In this document: piece after piece, positions 49,413-60,666 of the stretch
Numbering within the stretch: the first letter of the stretch is position 1
Layout of the letters: each line of letters opens with the position of its first letter
Assembly (NCBI RefSeq): GCF_000585995.1
Contig: NZ_CP007410.1
Span: 1,205,430 to 1,269,429, forward strand
Source of the DNA: Pseudomonas brassicacearum
GTDB lineage: Bacteria; Pseudomonadota; Gammaproteobacteria; Pseudomonadales; Pseudomonadaceae
Length of the DNA: 64,000 nt
Direction of reading: 5' to 3'
Program-made: the position numbers and the translations under genes
Notes under the pieces: generated by a model
Databases searched by the model: none
What the model was told of the DNA's origin: nothing
What the model saw: only the letters and a program-made list of their open reading frames with translations

Positions 49413-49454
49413 CTCGTCTGTACGAGTTGTTGATTTAACTCGTACAGACGAGTA
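49413..49454. promoter_or_regulatory. Double TreR operator
   Basis: Two 17-bp arms (49413-49429 and 49438-49454) form a perfect inverted repeat with an 8-nt centre. Each arm is itself a dyad, ACTCGT-N4-ACGAGT, so two dimers could bind side by side between treR and treP. Confidence 0.85.
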
Positions 49455-49512
49455 CTTTCCCTTCCACGTGCTGTCGACTCTCAATAACAAGAATGACGCG
49501 GAAGAAAAAAGC

Positions 49513-50955
49513 ATGAGCCACGACTACTCCAAAATCGCCAGTGAGCTGCTGCAAAGCCTCGGTGGCGTCGACAATATCGAGCAAGCTGCCCATTGCGTGA
49601 CGCGCCTGCGCCTGTCCCTCAAGGACGCCGCCCGGGTGAACAGTGCCACGCTGAACCAGATCGACCTGGTCAAGGGCTCGTTTTTTACCGGTGGGCTGTT
49701 CCAGGTGGTCATCGGACCGGGCGAAGTGGAAAAGGTCTACGCCGCCCTGCGGGAGCTGACGGGGCTTGCGGCCGCGACCATTGCCGACGTCAAGCGCCAG
49801 GGCGCGCAGAAGGGCAACGGCATGCAGCGCCTGGTACGGGTGCTTTCCGACGTGTTCATGCCGATCCTGCCCGCGCTGGTGATCGCCGGCCTGTTGATGG
49901 GCGTCAACAACCTGCTGGGGGCCAAGGGCATGTTCATTGCCGGCCAGACCTTGCTCGACGCGTATCCGAACCTGGACGGTGTCTGGAGCCTGATCAACCT
50001 GATGGCCAACACTTCCTTCGTCTTTCTTCCGGCCCTGGTGGGCTGGTCGGCGGCCAAGCGTTTTGGCGGCAGTGAAATCCTCGGCATCGTGCTGGGCCTG
50101 ATGCTGGTCCACCCGGACCTGCTCAACGCCTGGAACTACGGCAAGGCCGTGGCGGGGCTGGACGGCCAGAGCCTGCCCTATTTCGATATCTTCGGTTGGT
50201 TCCGGATCGAAAAAGTCGGCTACCAGGGGCAGATCCTGCCGATCCTGCTGGCGGCCTATGTCATGAGCATGATCGAGAAATGGTTGCGTGCCAGGGTGCC
50301 CAACGCGATCCAACTGCTCGTGATACCCATCACCACCATCGTGGTCACCGGGGTGCTGGCCCTCGCCATCATCGGTCCGGTCACCCGGCACCTGGGGATC
50401 CTGATCACCGAAGGCATGGTGGCGCTGTTCGACCTGGCGCCGGTGATTGGCGGGGCGATCTTTGGCCTGCTCTATGCGCCGCTGGTGGTCACCGGCATGC
50501 ACCACATGTTCCTGGCGGTGGACCTTCAGTTGATCTCGACCCAGGGCGGGACCTTTATCTGGCCGATGATCGTCATGTCCAACCTGGCCCAGGGGAGCGC
50601 GGCGCTGGCGGTGTTCTACATGACCCGCAATGCCCGGGACAAGAGCATGGCGTCCACCTCGGCGATTTCCGCTTACTTCGGCATCACGGAACCGGCGATG
50701 TTCGGGGTCAACCTGCGCTACAAATTCCCCTTTTATTGCGCCCTGGCCGGCTCGGCCCTGGGCTGCATTTTCCTCTCGTTGAACAAGATCAAGGCCTCGG
50801 CCATTGGCGTGGGGGGCTTGCCGGGTTTCATCTCGATCGTTCCCGACGCCATACCGATGTTCGTGATCGGCATGGTCATCGCCATGAGCGTGCCCTTTGC
50901 CCTGACCTGTGCATTGAGCATGAAGATCGTCCGGCCGGGATATCGGGTCGCCTGA
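49513..50955 (+). CDS. treP: Trehalose-specific PTS enzyme IIBC
   Basis: TreP imports trehalose and releases trehalose-6-phosphate. The 480-aa protein has the EIIB domain (phosphorylated Cys28 in AAHCVTRLR) followed by a multi-helix EIIC domain (about 105-470) with GMHHMFLAVDLQL. It has no EIIA domain, which the fused downstream protein supplies. ATG 49513 begins the EIIB fold; a longer upstream frame overlaps the operator. Confidence 0.95.
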   Translation: MSHDYSKIASELLQSLGGVDNIEQAAHCVTRLRLSLKDAARVNSATLNQIDLVKGSFFTGGLFQVVIGPGEVEKVYAALRELTGLAAATIADVKRQGAQKGNGMQRLVRVLSDVFMPILPALVIAGLLMGVNNLLGAKGMFIAGQTLLDAYPNLDGVWSLINLMANTSFVFLPALVGWSAAKRFGGSEILGIVLGLMLVHPDLLNAWNYGKAVAGLDGQSLPYFDIFGWFRIEKVGYQGQILPILLAAYVMSMIEKWLRARVPNAIQLLVIPITTIVVTGVLALAIIGPVTRHLGILITEGMVALFDLAPVIGGAIFGLLYAPLVVTGMHHMFLAVDLQLISTQGGTFIWPMIVMSNLAQGSAALAVFYMTRNARDKSMASTSAISAYFGITEPAMFGVNLRYKFPFYCALAGSALGCIFLSLNKIKASAIGVGGLPGFISIVPDAIPMFVIGMVIAMSVPFALTCALSMKIVRPGYRVA

Positions 50956-51027
50956 CACTTGTGAGATCCGGGCTGGCCCGCGATGAGGCCCCCGGGTCGG
51001 TACCCAACAGACTGAAGGAATCTCGCC

Positions 51028-52671
51028 ATGCAAGACTGGCAACGTTCAGTGATCTACCAGATTTATCCGAAGAGTTTCTACAGCCATGGCGGCCAGGCTA
51101 CCGGTGACTTGCTGGGTGTCGTGGACAAGCTCGACTATCTGCACTGGCTGGGTGTGGATTACCTGTGGCTCACCCCTTTCCTGCGTTCGCCTCAACGGGA
51201 CAATGGCTACGACATCAGCGATTACTACGCCATTGACCCCAGCTACGGCACCATGGCCGATTGCGAATTGCTCATCGCCGAAGCCCACAGGCGCGGTATC
51301 AAGCTGATGCTCGATATCGTGGTCAACCACACCTCCATCGAGCATCCGTGGTTCCAGGCCGCCCGCAGCAGCCTCGACAACCCGTACCGTGACTTCTATA
51401 TCTGGCGCGACCAGCCCAACAGTTGGGAGTCCAAATTCGGTGGTTCTGCCTGGGAGTACGAAGCGCAGACCGGCCAGTATTACCTGCACCTGTTCGACCA
51501 CACCCAGGCCGATCTGAATTGGGACAATCCTCGGGTGCGCGACGAAGTGTTCAAGATGATGCGCTTCTGGCGGGACAAGGGGGTGGGTGGTTTCCGTCTC
51601 GATGTGATCAACCTGATCTCCAAGCCGGCCGACTTTCCTGACGATCACACCGATGGCCGACGTTTCTATACCGATGGCCCGAACGTACACCGCTATCTGC
51701 AGGACATGCACCGGGAAGTCTTCGAAGGTTTCGACCTGATCAACGTTGGCGAGATGTCGTCCACCAACCTTGAACACTGCGTTCGTTACTCGTGCCCGGA
51801 CTCACGGGAGTTGTCGATGACCTTCAACTTCCATCATTTGAAAGTGGATTACCCTAACCTGCAAAAGTGGGTGCGGGCCGACTTCGACTTTTTCCAGCTC
51901 AAGCGCATCCTGTCCGACTGGCAGACCGGCATGCAGGCCGGTGGTGGCTGGAACGCACTGTTCTGGTGTAACCACGATCAGCCGCGGGTGGTGTCGCGTT
52001 TCGGTCATGACGAAGAGTATCGGGTGGTCTCGGCGAAGATGCTCGCCACCGCGCTGCACTTTCTTCAAGGCACGCCTTTCGTGTACCAGGGCGAGGAGCT
52101 CGGGATGACCAATCCGGGCTTCGATCACATCGATCAGTACCGCGATGTGGAAACCCTGAACATCTACCGCCTCAAGCGCAACGCCGGAGTGCCTGAAGCC
52201 GAGGCCATGGCGCCGATCATGCAAAAGTCCCGTGACAACGGGCGTACGCCGATGCAATGGACTGCTGGGCCGAACGCGGGTTTCAGCCGTGCCGAACCCT
52301 GGATCGACGTACCCGCCAACGCGGCCTTCATCAATGTCGAGCAGCAACTGCAAGACCCGACCTCGGTTCTGCATTACTACCGTCACTTGATTGCCCTGCG
52401 CCGCAGCGAAGCCCTGATCCAGGATGGGGTCTATCGCCTGCTGCTGCCCGAGCATCCTCATGTGTGGGCGTACCTGCGCGAAGGGCAGGGCGAGCGCCTG
52501 CTGGTCGTCAGCCACTTTTACGGTGGCGACTGCGAAGTCCAGTTGCCCGAAGGGATTCTCTCCGGCGACACGAAGCAGCGATGGGTGATCGGCAACTACG
52601 ACCGCCAACACCGTGAGCGACGATTGTTCCTACGCCCCTACGAGTCGTTCGTGCTGCACCTGAGCGACTGA
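51028..52671 (+). CDS. treC: Trehalose-6-phosphate hydrolase
   Basis: TreC splits trehalose-6-phosphate into glucose and glucose-6-phosphate. The 547-aa GH13 enzyme has nucleophile Asp192 (GFRLDVINL), acid Glu242 (NVGEMSS) and Asp317 (NHDQPRVVS), and starts WQRSVIYQIYPKSF. It follows treP by about 70 nt. Confidence 0.95.
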   Translation: MQDWQRSVIYQIYPKSFYSHGGQATGDLLGVVDKLDYLHWLGVDYLWLTPFLRSPQRDNGYDISDYYAIDPSYGTMADCELLIAEAHRRGIKLMLDIVVNHTSIEHPWFQAARSSLDNPYRDFYIWRDQPNSWESKFGGSAWEYEAQTGQYYLHLFDHTQADLNWDNPRVRDEVFKMMRFWRDKGVGGFRLDVINLISKPADFPDDHTDGRRFYTDGPNVHRYLQDMHREVFEGFDLINVGEMSSTNLEHCVRYSCPDSRELSMTFNFHHLKVDYPNLQKWVRADFDFFQLKRILSDWQTGMQAGGGWNALFWCNHDQPRVVSRFGHDEEYRVVSAKMLATALHFLQGTPFVYQGEELGMTNPGFDHIDQYRDVETLNIYRLKRNAGVPEAEAMAPIMQKSRDNGRTPMQWTAGPNAGFSRAEPWIDVPANAAFINVEQQLQDPTSVLHYYRHLIALRRSEALIQDGVYRLLLPEHPHVWAYLREGQGERLLVVSHFYGGDCEVQLPEGILSGDTKQRWVIGNYDRQHRERRLFLRPYESFVLHLSD

Positions 52672-52675
52672 ATAA

Positions 52676-54037
<1,362 letters not shown>

Positions 54038-54108
54038 CCCGTGTGACGCGGGTCGGTGAACGCGCTCGGCCCGCGATGCCAAAAGAACAGACAGCAGCAG
54101 GTGAAGTC

Positions 54109-56643
54109 ATGAACACAACGCAATCTTTGCAATTGCTCGCACCGTTGTCCGGTGTCTTGATGCCCTTGGACAACGTGCCTGATCCGGTATTTTCCAACCG
54201 TGTAGTGGGGGATGGAATCTGCATCGATCCGACTTCGCAGACCCTTTGTGCGCCGCTCTCCGGTGTCGTCGGCACGCTCCAGGACAGCGCCCATGCAGTG
54301 AGTGTCACCGGTGACAACGGTGTTCAGGTGTTGATGCACATCGGCCTGGACACGGTGAACCTGGCGGGCAAGGGCTTTACCTCCCGAGTAGAAATAGGTC
54401 AACGAGTCGAGGCCGGGCAACCGCTGATCGATTTCGATGCCGACTACATCGCCTTGCACGCGCGCAGCCTATTGACGTTGATGCTGGTGGTCACTGGCGA
54501 AGACTTCAGCCTGATACCGGCCCAATCGTCCTGGGTGGAAAGCGGTCAGCCGTTGCTGCAGGTGAGTCAAGGGGCGCAAGGGCAGGACGCGCGGACGCCA
54601 CAGGGCTCGGTGCTGTTTTCCAAGCCGCTGATCCTGCCCAATGACAGCGGTCTGCATGCGCGTCCCGCTGCGGTGTTCGCCCAGGCGGCCAAAGGCTTCG
54701 ATGCGAACATCTGCCTGCACAAGCAGCAGGCCAGCGCCAACGCCAAATCCCTGGTGGCGATCATGGCGTTGCAGACGGGCAAGGGCGACAGTTTGCAGCT
54801 CAGTGCCGCCGGCCCACAGGCCGAGCAGGCGCTCGAGGCACTGACGCAACTATTGTTGGCGGGCTGCGGCGAATCCGTCCAGGCGCAGCCGACGCCAGAA
54901 GTGCCCATGTGCATCGGATCGCCCACGCCTGACCGGTGGCAAGGCGTGTGTGCCTCGCCAGGCTCGGTGTCGGGTGTGGTGGTGCAGATCGCGACCCAGG
55001 CGTTGGAAGTGCAAGAGCCAGGCGCGGGGATAGAGACCGAACAGGCCCTTCTGGACCAGGCGTTGAACCAGGCCAACCAGGCATTGAAGGCGTTGCAGGA
55101 CGAGGGCGCGGGCAGCGTCCAGGCGCAGATTTTTAGCGCCCATCAGGAGCTGCTGGAAGACCCCACCTTGCTGGAGCAGGCTCGGGATTTGATCGTCGAA
55201 GGCAAGAGTGCGGCCTTTGCCTGGAAAACCGCGACCGAGGCGACCGCCACGCAGTTCCAGCAATCGGGCAGTGCCTTGCTGGCCGAGCGCGCGATGGATC
55301 TGTCCGATGTCGGGCACCGGGTCCTCAAGTTGATTCTCGGCGTACGGGACCACGCCTGGGATCTGCCCGAGCAGGCGATCCTGGTGACCGCGCAGCTGAC
55401 GCCGTCCCAGACCGCCAACCTGGACACCTCGCGAATCGCCGGTTTCGTCACGGTGGGTGGCGGTGCTACCAGCCATGTGGCGATCCTGGCCCGTGCGCTG
55501 GGCCTGCCGTCGTTGTGTGGCGTGCCTGAGCAGGTATTGACCCTCGCCAACGGCACCCCGGTGTTGCTGGATGCCGACAGCGGCGAACTGCACTTGAATC
55601 CAGACGCGGCGCGGATTGAACAACTCCAGGCCTCCCGTGACCAACAGTTGCGACGGCAGCGGCGTGATCTCGAACAATCGGCCCTGGCGGCCTGTACCCT
55701 TGATGGTCATCGAGTCGAGGTGAGTGCCAATGTGGGGGCGCTACGGGACGTGGAGCAGGCCATGACCCTGGGAGGCGAAGGTGTCGGGTTGTTGCGTTCC
55801 GAACTGCTTTACCTGGACCGGGCGCACCCACCTGGCCATGACGAGCAAGCGGCCTTGTACAGTGCCGTCGCTCGGGCCCTGGGTGCCGAGCGCAATCTGG
55901 TGGTGCGTACCCTGGATGTGGGCGGGGACAAGCCGCTGGCCTATGTGCCGATGGCCCGCGAGGCCAATCCGTTCCTGGGCATGCGCGGTATTCGCCTGTG
56001 CCTGGAGCGACCGCAGTTATTGCGCGAACAGTTCCGGGCAATTCTCGCCTGCTCGGGGCTGACGCGGCTGCACATCATGCTGCCAATGGTCACGCAGCTG
56101 TCGGAGTTGCGGCTGGCGCGGCAGATGCTGGACGAAGAGGTGCGCAACCTGGGACTGCCGCAAGCGCCGAAGCTGGGGATCATGATCGAGGTTCCGGCGG
56201 CGGCCCTGATGGCCGACCTGTTTGCTCCCGAAGTGGATTTCTTCTCCATCGGGACCAACGACCTGACCCAGTACACCTTGGCCATGGACCGCGACCATCC
56301 GCGCTTGGCCAGCCAGGCCGATGGCCTGCATCCGTCGGTGCTGCGCCTGATCGCCCGGACGGTCGAGGCCGCTCACGCCCATGGTAAATGGGTCGGTGTG
56401 TGTGGCGCGCTGGCATCGGAAACCTTGGCGGTACCGGTGTTGCTGGGCCTTGGCGTGGATGAGTTATCGGTCAGCGTGCCGCTGATTCCGGCCATCAAGG
56501 CCTGCGTGCGTGAATGGGATCTGAGCGAGTGCCGCGCGCTGGCCAAACAGGCCTTGGGCAAGGAAAGCGCCGAGCAAGTGCGCGACCTCTTGCGTAATCA
56601 TTCATCCACGGCCAGTCCGGCCACCCTGGCCATGGAGCATTGA
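54109..56643 (+). CDS. Fused PTS protein: EIIA(Glc)-HPr-enzyme I
   Basis: The 844-aa protein joins three phosphotransfer units: a glucose-type EIIA (about 1-150, His77 in LMHIGLDTV), HPr (about 170-250, His183 in NDSGLHARPAA) and enzyme I (about 275-830, His456 in GGATSHVAILARALG, Cys765 in VCGALASE). It takes phosphate from PEP and passes it to TreP. NagF-type proteins of Pseudomonas have this same layout. Confidence 0.93.
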   Translation: MNTTQSLQLLAPLSGVLMPLDNVPDPVFSNRVVGDGICIDPTSQTLCAPLSGVVGTLQDSAHAVSVTGDNGVQVLMHIGLDTVNLAGKGFTSRVEIGQRVEAGQPLIDFDADYIALHARSLLTLMLVVTGEDFSLIPAQSSWVESGQPLLQVSQGAQGQDARTPQGSVLFSKPLILPNDSGLHARPAAVFAQAAKGFDANICLHKQQASANAKSLVAIMALQTGKGDSLQLSAAGPQAEQALEALTQLLLAGCGESVQAQPTPEVPMCIGSPTPDRWQGVCASPGSVSGVVVQIATQALEVQEPGAGIETEQALLDQALNQANQALKALQDEGAGSVQAQIFSAHQELLEDPTLLEQARDLIVEGKSAAFAWKTATEATATQFQQSGSALLAERAMDLSDVGHRVLKLILGVRDHAWDLPEQAILVTAQLTPSQTANLDTSRIAGFVTVGGGATSHVAILARALGLPSLCGVPEQVLTLANGTPVLLDADSGELHLNPDAARIEQLQASRDQQLRRQRRDLEQSALAACTLDGHRVEVSANVGALRDVEQAMTLGGEGVGLLRSELLYLDRAHPPGHDEQAALYSAVARALGAERNLVVRTLDVGGDKPLAYVPMAREANPFLGMRGIRLCLERPQLLREQFRAILACSGLTRLHIMLPMVTQLSELRLARQMLDEEVRNLGLPQAPKLGIMIEVPAAALMADLFAPEVDFFSIGTNDLTQYTLAMDRDHPRLASQADGLHPSVLRLIARTVEAAHAHGKWVGVCGALASETLAVPVLLGLGVDELSVSVPLIPAIKACVREWDLSECRALAKQALGKESAEQVRDLLRNHSSTASPATLAMEH

Positions 56644-56645
56644 AC

Positions 56646-56933
56646 ATGTTCGACAAACTGCAACAGGCATTCTGGAAAGCCCTGACCCCGGACCTGGTAC
56701 CGGAAGAGCCCAGGCCAGCGACAGCGGGTGATGAACTGTCACCGGCCATCGTCGCCGCGCTGGGTGGCGTGGATAACCTCAAGCACCATCAACCCGTAGC
56801 GCTGACGCGGCTGCGAGTGGAGTTGCGGGATGTGGCCCTGATCGACCGGACCGGGTTGAGCGCGGCCGGGGTGGCCGGGGTGATGACACTGGAGAACGGT
56901 GTGGTGCATCTGATTACGGGCTTGCGGGCCTGA
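56646..56933 (+). CDS. EIIB-like protein lacking the phosphorylated cysteine
   Basis: The 95-aa protein keeps the EIIB fold pattern (IVAALGGVDNL, LTRLRVEL, GVAGVMTLENGVVHLITG). At the position of the catalytic cysteine it has Ala52 (ALTRLR instead of C-x-TRLR as in TreP). It follows the fused PTS gene by 2 nt after the stop, so it belongs to the tre operon. Without the cysteine it cannot relay phosphate, so a binding or regulatory role is more likely. Confidence 0.8.
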   Translation: MFDKLQQAFWKALTPDLVPEEPRPATAGDELSPAIVAALGGVDNLKHHQPVALTRLRVELRDVALIDRTGLSAAGVAGVMTLENGVVHLITGLRA

Positions 56934-57042
56934 ACCGTCGAGACGACTGACGGTATCGGTTGACGGGGTACGCACCGGGGAGCGTTCTATACTCACGGGC
57001 ATCCAGTTACGGCAACTGTCACGCCGCAATAAGGAGCCCGTC

Positions 57043-57435
57043 ATGAACGACACCCAACGACTTGCCGCTTTGCGCATCGTTTTGATCGTAGTCGGTCTGA
57101 TCGCCATATTCGCGATCTGGCCGCTAATGATCCTATGGCCGTCCGGCTGGGCGTGGCACAGCGGCCATTCCCAGTATCCGCTGATGATTGTCGGCATCTA
57201 CGCGACCCTCGGCGTGTTCCTGCTGATGGCGTCGCGTGATCCGATGAAACATCTGAGCCTGATCTGGTTCACCGTGTGGTCGAGCGTCGTGCACGGCGCG
57301 ATCATGGCCGTGCAGTCCTTTGGCGTCGAGATGGACGGGACAAGCCACGTCGGCCATCTGGTGGGCGATGTGCCCGCGTTGCTCATCGTGGCGGCGGCGT
57401 TGGCCTTCTTCACGCCGCGGCGCAGCAATGTGTAA
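57043..57435 (+). CDS. DUF6632 family membrane protein
   Basis: The 130-aa protein has four membrane helices, starting with LRIVLIVVGLIAIFAIWPLM, and conserved SRDPMKHLSLIWFTVWSS in the middle. I place it in DUF6632, with no known function. It is a single gene ending at a terminator. Confidence 0.75.
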   Translation: MNDTQRLAALRIVLIVVGLIAIFAIWPLMILWPSGWAWHSGHSQYPLMIVGIYATLGVFLLMASRDPMKHLSLIWFTVWSSVVHGAIMAVQSFGVEMDGTSHVGHLVGDVPALLIVAAALAFFTPRRSNV

Positions 57436-57483
57436 CCCGCGAATGGATTGATCCTGCCGATAAGCTCTGCTTCGATGTGCACG

Positions 57484-57520
57484 AAAAATGCCCTGTGGAT
57501 AACTTCCCTAGGGCATTTTC
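57484..57520 (+). terminator. Terminator after the DUF6632 gene
   Basis: ATGCCCT/AGGGCAT arms around a 15-nt loop are followed by TTTTC and further T-rich sequence. Confidence 0.75.
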
Positions 57521-57631
57521 ATTTTGTTTTTTTCATTTTCGCTGACCTTACTGTTTCTCATCTGCGGGTGTATCGTATTCGCCTTTTGCGGACCTCCCGG
57601 TTCGCCGCAGATTCAATAGGTGGTTGTGTCC

Positions 57632-59008
57632 ATGTCCTTTACCCGTCGCCAAATACTCGGTGGCCTGGCCGGTCTTGTTGTCGTTGGCGTAGGCGCGGGA
57701 GGTGCTTCGCGGTATTGGCTGGGCAAGATGGCGGATGCCGAAGCCGGTCACGACTATGAACTGATCGCCGCGCCCCTGGACGTCGAGTTGGTCGCTGGGC
57801 ACAAGACCCAGGCCTGGGCGTTTGGCCCCTCGGCGCCGGGCACCGAGCTGCGGGTGCGCCAGGGCGAGTGGTTGCGGGTACGCTTCATCAATCACCTGCC
57901 GGTTGCCACCACCATTCACTGGCACGGGATCCGTCTGCCGCTGGAGATGGACGGTGTGCCGTACGTCTCGCAGTTGCCGGTGCTGCCGGGCGAATACTTC
58001 GATTACAAATTCCGCGTGCCGGACGCTGGCAGCTATTGGTATCACCCCCACGTCAACAGCAGCGAAGAGCTCGGGCGTGGGCTGGTGGGACCGCTGATCA
58101 TCGAAGAGCGTGAGCCCACCGGCTTCAAATACGAACAGACCCTGAGCCTCAAGAGCTGGCACGTGGATGAACAGGGTGAATTCGTCGCCTTCAGCATTCC
58201 CCGTGAAGCAGCCCGTGGCGGCACGGCCGGGCGCCTGGCGACCATCAACGGCGTGCCGCAGGCGGTGATCGACCTGCCGGCCGGGCAGATCACCCGGGTG
58301 CGTTTGCTCAACCTCGACAACACCCTGACTTACCGTATCAACATCCCAGGTGTTGAAGCGCAGATCTATGCGCTGGACGGCAACCCCATCGAACCGCGCC
58401 CGTTGGGCAAGGAATACTGGCTTGGCCCGGGCATGCGCATTTGCCTGGCGATCAAGGCACCGCCGGCCGGTGAGGAGTTATCGTTGCGCAACGGCCCGGT
58501 GCGCCTGGGCACCCTGCGATCGGTGCCTAACAGTGACGCCCCGAGCCAATGGCCGCCGGCGCTGCCGCCTAACCCGGTGTCCGAACCGGACCTGGCCAAT
58601 GCCGAGAAACTCAACTTCAATTTCGAATGGGTCGGTTCGGTGTCGGTCAACGTCGACAACGGCAAGCCGCCAAGCCTGTGGCAGATCAATGGCAAGGCCT
58701 GGGACATCACCGACAAGACCTGCGCCGACCGGCCGATCGCCACGCTGAAAAAAGGCCAGAGCTACATATTCGAATTGAAGAACATGACTCAGTACCAGCA
58801 CCCGATCCACCTGCACGGCATGAGCTTCAAGGTGATCGCGTCGAACCGCCACAAAGTCGTGCCGTACTTCACCGACACCTACCTGCTGGGCAAGAACGAG
58901 CGGGCGCAGGTGGCGCTGGTGGCGGATAATCCAGGCGTGTGGATGTTCCACTGCCATGTGATCGACCACATGGAAACCGGCCTGATGGCCGCCATCGAGG
59001 TGGCGTGA
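57632..59008 (+). CDS. Multicopper oxidase (Tat-exported)
   Basis: The 458-aa protein has a twin-arginine signal (SFTRRQILGG) and the copper ligands of the family: HWHG and HPH in the first domain, HPIHLHG and FHCHVIDHMETGLM at the end. It is periplasmic and probably oxidises Cu(I) or organic substrates, as CopA/CueO types do. Its stop overlaps the tadA start. Confidence 0.93.
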   Translation: MSFTRRQILGGLAGLVVVGVGAGGASRYWLGKMADAEAGHDYELIAAPLDVELVAGHKTQAWAFGPSAPGTELRVRQGEWLRVRFINHLPVATTIHWHGIRLPLEMDGVPYVSQLPVLPGEYFDYKFRVPDAGSYWYHPHVNSSEELGRGLVGPLIIEEREPTGFKYEQTLSLKSWHVDEQGEFVAFSIPREAARGGTAGRLATINGVPQAVIDLPAGQITRVRLLNLDNTLTYRINIPGVEAQIYALDGNPIEPRPLGKEYWLGPGMRICLAIKAPPAGEELSLRNGPVRLGTLRSVPNSDAPSQWPPALPPNPVSEPDLANAEKLNFNFEWVGSVSVNVDNGKPPSLWQINGKAWDITDKTCADRPIATLKKGQSYIFELKNMTQYQHPIHLHGMSFKVIASNRHKVVPYFTDTYLLGKNERAQVALVADNPGVWMFHCHVIDHMETGLMAAIEVA

Positions 59009-59505
59009 TGCGCCAGATTCGCCCCGCCAAAATCATCGACCGCAGCCGCGACCAGGACTTCATGCGCGAAGCCCTGGCGCTCGCCGCCCAAGGTGCCGCC
59101 CTGGGCGAAGTGCCCGTGGGCGCGGTGCTGGTGCAGGACGGCGAGATCATCGGGCGCGGCTTCAACTGCCCGATCAGCGGCCACGACCCCAGCGCCCATG
59201 CGGAAATGGTCGCCATCCGCGCCGCCGCCCAGGCGGTGAGCAACTATCGCCTGCCCGGCAGCACCCTCTATGTGACGCTGGAGCCGTGCAGCATGTGCGC
59301 CGGCCTCATCGTCCACTCGCGCATCGCCCGGGTCGTCTACGGCGCCCTGGAGCCCAAGGCCGGCATCGTGCAGAGCCAGGGGCAGTTTTTCAGCCAGGGG
59401 TTCCTGAATCATCGGGTGATGTATGAAGGGGGCGTGCTGGCCGAGGAGTGCAGCGCGGTGTTGAGTGAGTTCTTCAAGGCGCGAAGGGCCAAATCGCAAG
59501 ATTGA
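59008..59505 (+). CDS. tadA: tRNA-specific adenosine deaminase TadA
   Basis: TadA deaminates A34 to inosine in tRNA-Arg(ACG). The 165-aa protein has the zinc site HAE (His64, catalytic Glu66) and PCSMC (Cys94, Cys97). The ATG overlaps the multicopper oxidase stop (TGATG). Confidence 0.96.
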   Translation: MRQIRPAKIIDRSRDQDFMREALALAAQGAALGEVPVGAVLVQDGEIIGRGFNCPISGHDPSAHAEMVAIRAAAQAVSNYRLPGSTLYVTLEPCSMCAGLIVHSRIARVVYGALEPKAGIVQSQGQFFSQGFLNHRVMYEGGVLAEECSAVLSEFFKARRAKSQD

Positions 59506-59516
59506 ACGCATAACCC

Positions 59517-59648
59517 GTGGCGAGGGAGCTTGCTCCCGCTGGGCTGCGCAGCAGACCCAAACCATTCAACACCCGGGCATCAGGAAAAACCGTTTGGCAG
59601 GTTTTGCGACTGCTGCGCAGCCGAGCGGGAGCAAGCTCCCTCGCCACA
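59517..59648. repeat. Inverted REP pair (GCGAGGGAGCTTGCTCCCGC class)
   Basis: A GTGGCGAGGGAGCTTGCTCC unit and its reverse complement enclose GCTGCGCAGC hairpins, between convergent tadA and cmoB. Confidence 0.9.
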
Positions 59649-59709
59649 ATGATGCTAACCACCTCTAGTGAACAGCATTGGCTCCCCTAAGGGGTTGTGT
59701 CTGGGGTAT

Positions 59710-60666
59710 TTATTTACGCGCCACAATCACTGCACGCATCGGCGCCGGCAGCCCTTCGATGGTCTTGCTGTGGTCGGCAGGGTCGAGGAAGTCACTCAGC
59801 GACTGGTACTTCATCCATTCGGTACTGCGCTGTTCTTCCACGGTCGTCAGGCTCACGTCCACGCAACGCACATCGCTGAACCCGGCGCGGCGCAGCCAAC
59901 GTTCCAGGGCCGGTACCGAGGGCAGGAACCAGACGTTGCGCATCTGCGCATAGCGATCCTCGGGCACCAGCACCTGATGCTCGTCACCCTCGATCACCAG
60001 GGTTTCCAGCACCAGTTCGCCGCCCTTGACCAGGCAGTCCTTGAGGGCCAGCAGGTGTTCGATGGGCGAGCGGCGGTGGTAGAAAACGCCCATGGAAAAT
60101 ACCGTGTCGAAGCCTTCCAGCTCCGGCGGCAAGGCCTCGAACGGAAACGGCAGGTGCCAGGCATTGGGCTGCGCGAGGTAGCGTTGCACGGCCTGGAACT
60201 GGCAGAAGAACAGCCAATTGGGATCGACGCCGATCACGGTGTCGGCCCCGGCGCCGAGCATTCGCCACATGTAGTAACCGTTGCCGCAGCCCACATCGAG
60301 GATGCGCTTGCCCTTGAGATCCAGGTGCGGCGCCACCCGCGACCACTTCCAATCCGAGCGCCATTCGGTGTCCACATGCACGCCAAACAGGTCGAATGGC
60401 CCTTTGCGCCACGGCGACAGGCCCATCAGTGCCGTACGCATCTGTGCGCGGGTTTCGTCGGAGCAGTCGGTATCGAGAGTCAGGCCGTTCAGCAGGTCGA
60501 TCTCGCTCGGCTGCAGCACCGGCAAGGCGTCGAGGGCGCTCTGCCAGCGCTCCAGGTCGCCGTGGCCCTTTTCCATCTTGCTGTCGAGTTGCGCCTGTAG
60601 CGTCGCAGCCCAATCGGCCAGGGGCGTGCCGGCCAAGTGGCGGGCGAGGGGAGACAGATCAATCAT
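59710..60666 (-). CDS. cmoB: tRNA 5-carboxymethoxyuridine synthase CmoB
   Basis: CmoB transfers a carboxymethyl group from carboxy-SAM to ho5U34 of tRNA. The 318-aa protein has the SAM fold with [16 protein letters not shown] and the conserved WSRVAPH and FYHRRSP motifs. Its start overlaps the cmoA stop by 4 nt. Confidence 0.96.
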   Translation of the reverse strand: MIDLSPLARHLAGTPLADWAATLQAQLDSKMEKGHGDLERWQSALDALPVLQPSEIDLLNGLTLDTDCSDETRAQMRTALMGLSPWRKGPFDLFGVHVDTEWRSDWKWSRVAPHLDLKGKRILDVGCGNGYYMWRMLGAGADTVIGVDPNWLFFCQFQAVQRYLAQPNAWHLPFPFEALPPELEGFDTVFSMGVFYHRRSPIEHLLALKDCLVKGGELVLETLVIEGDEHQVLVPEDRYAQMRNVWFLPSVPALERWLRRAGFSDVRCVDVSLTTVEEQRSTEWMKYQSLSDFLDPADHSKTIEGLPAPMRAVIVARK

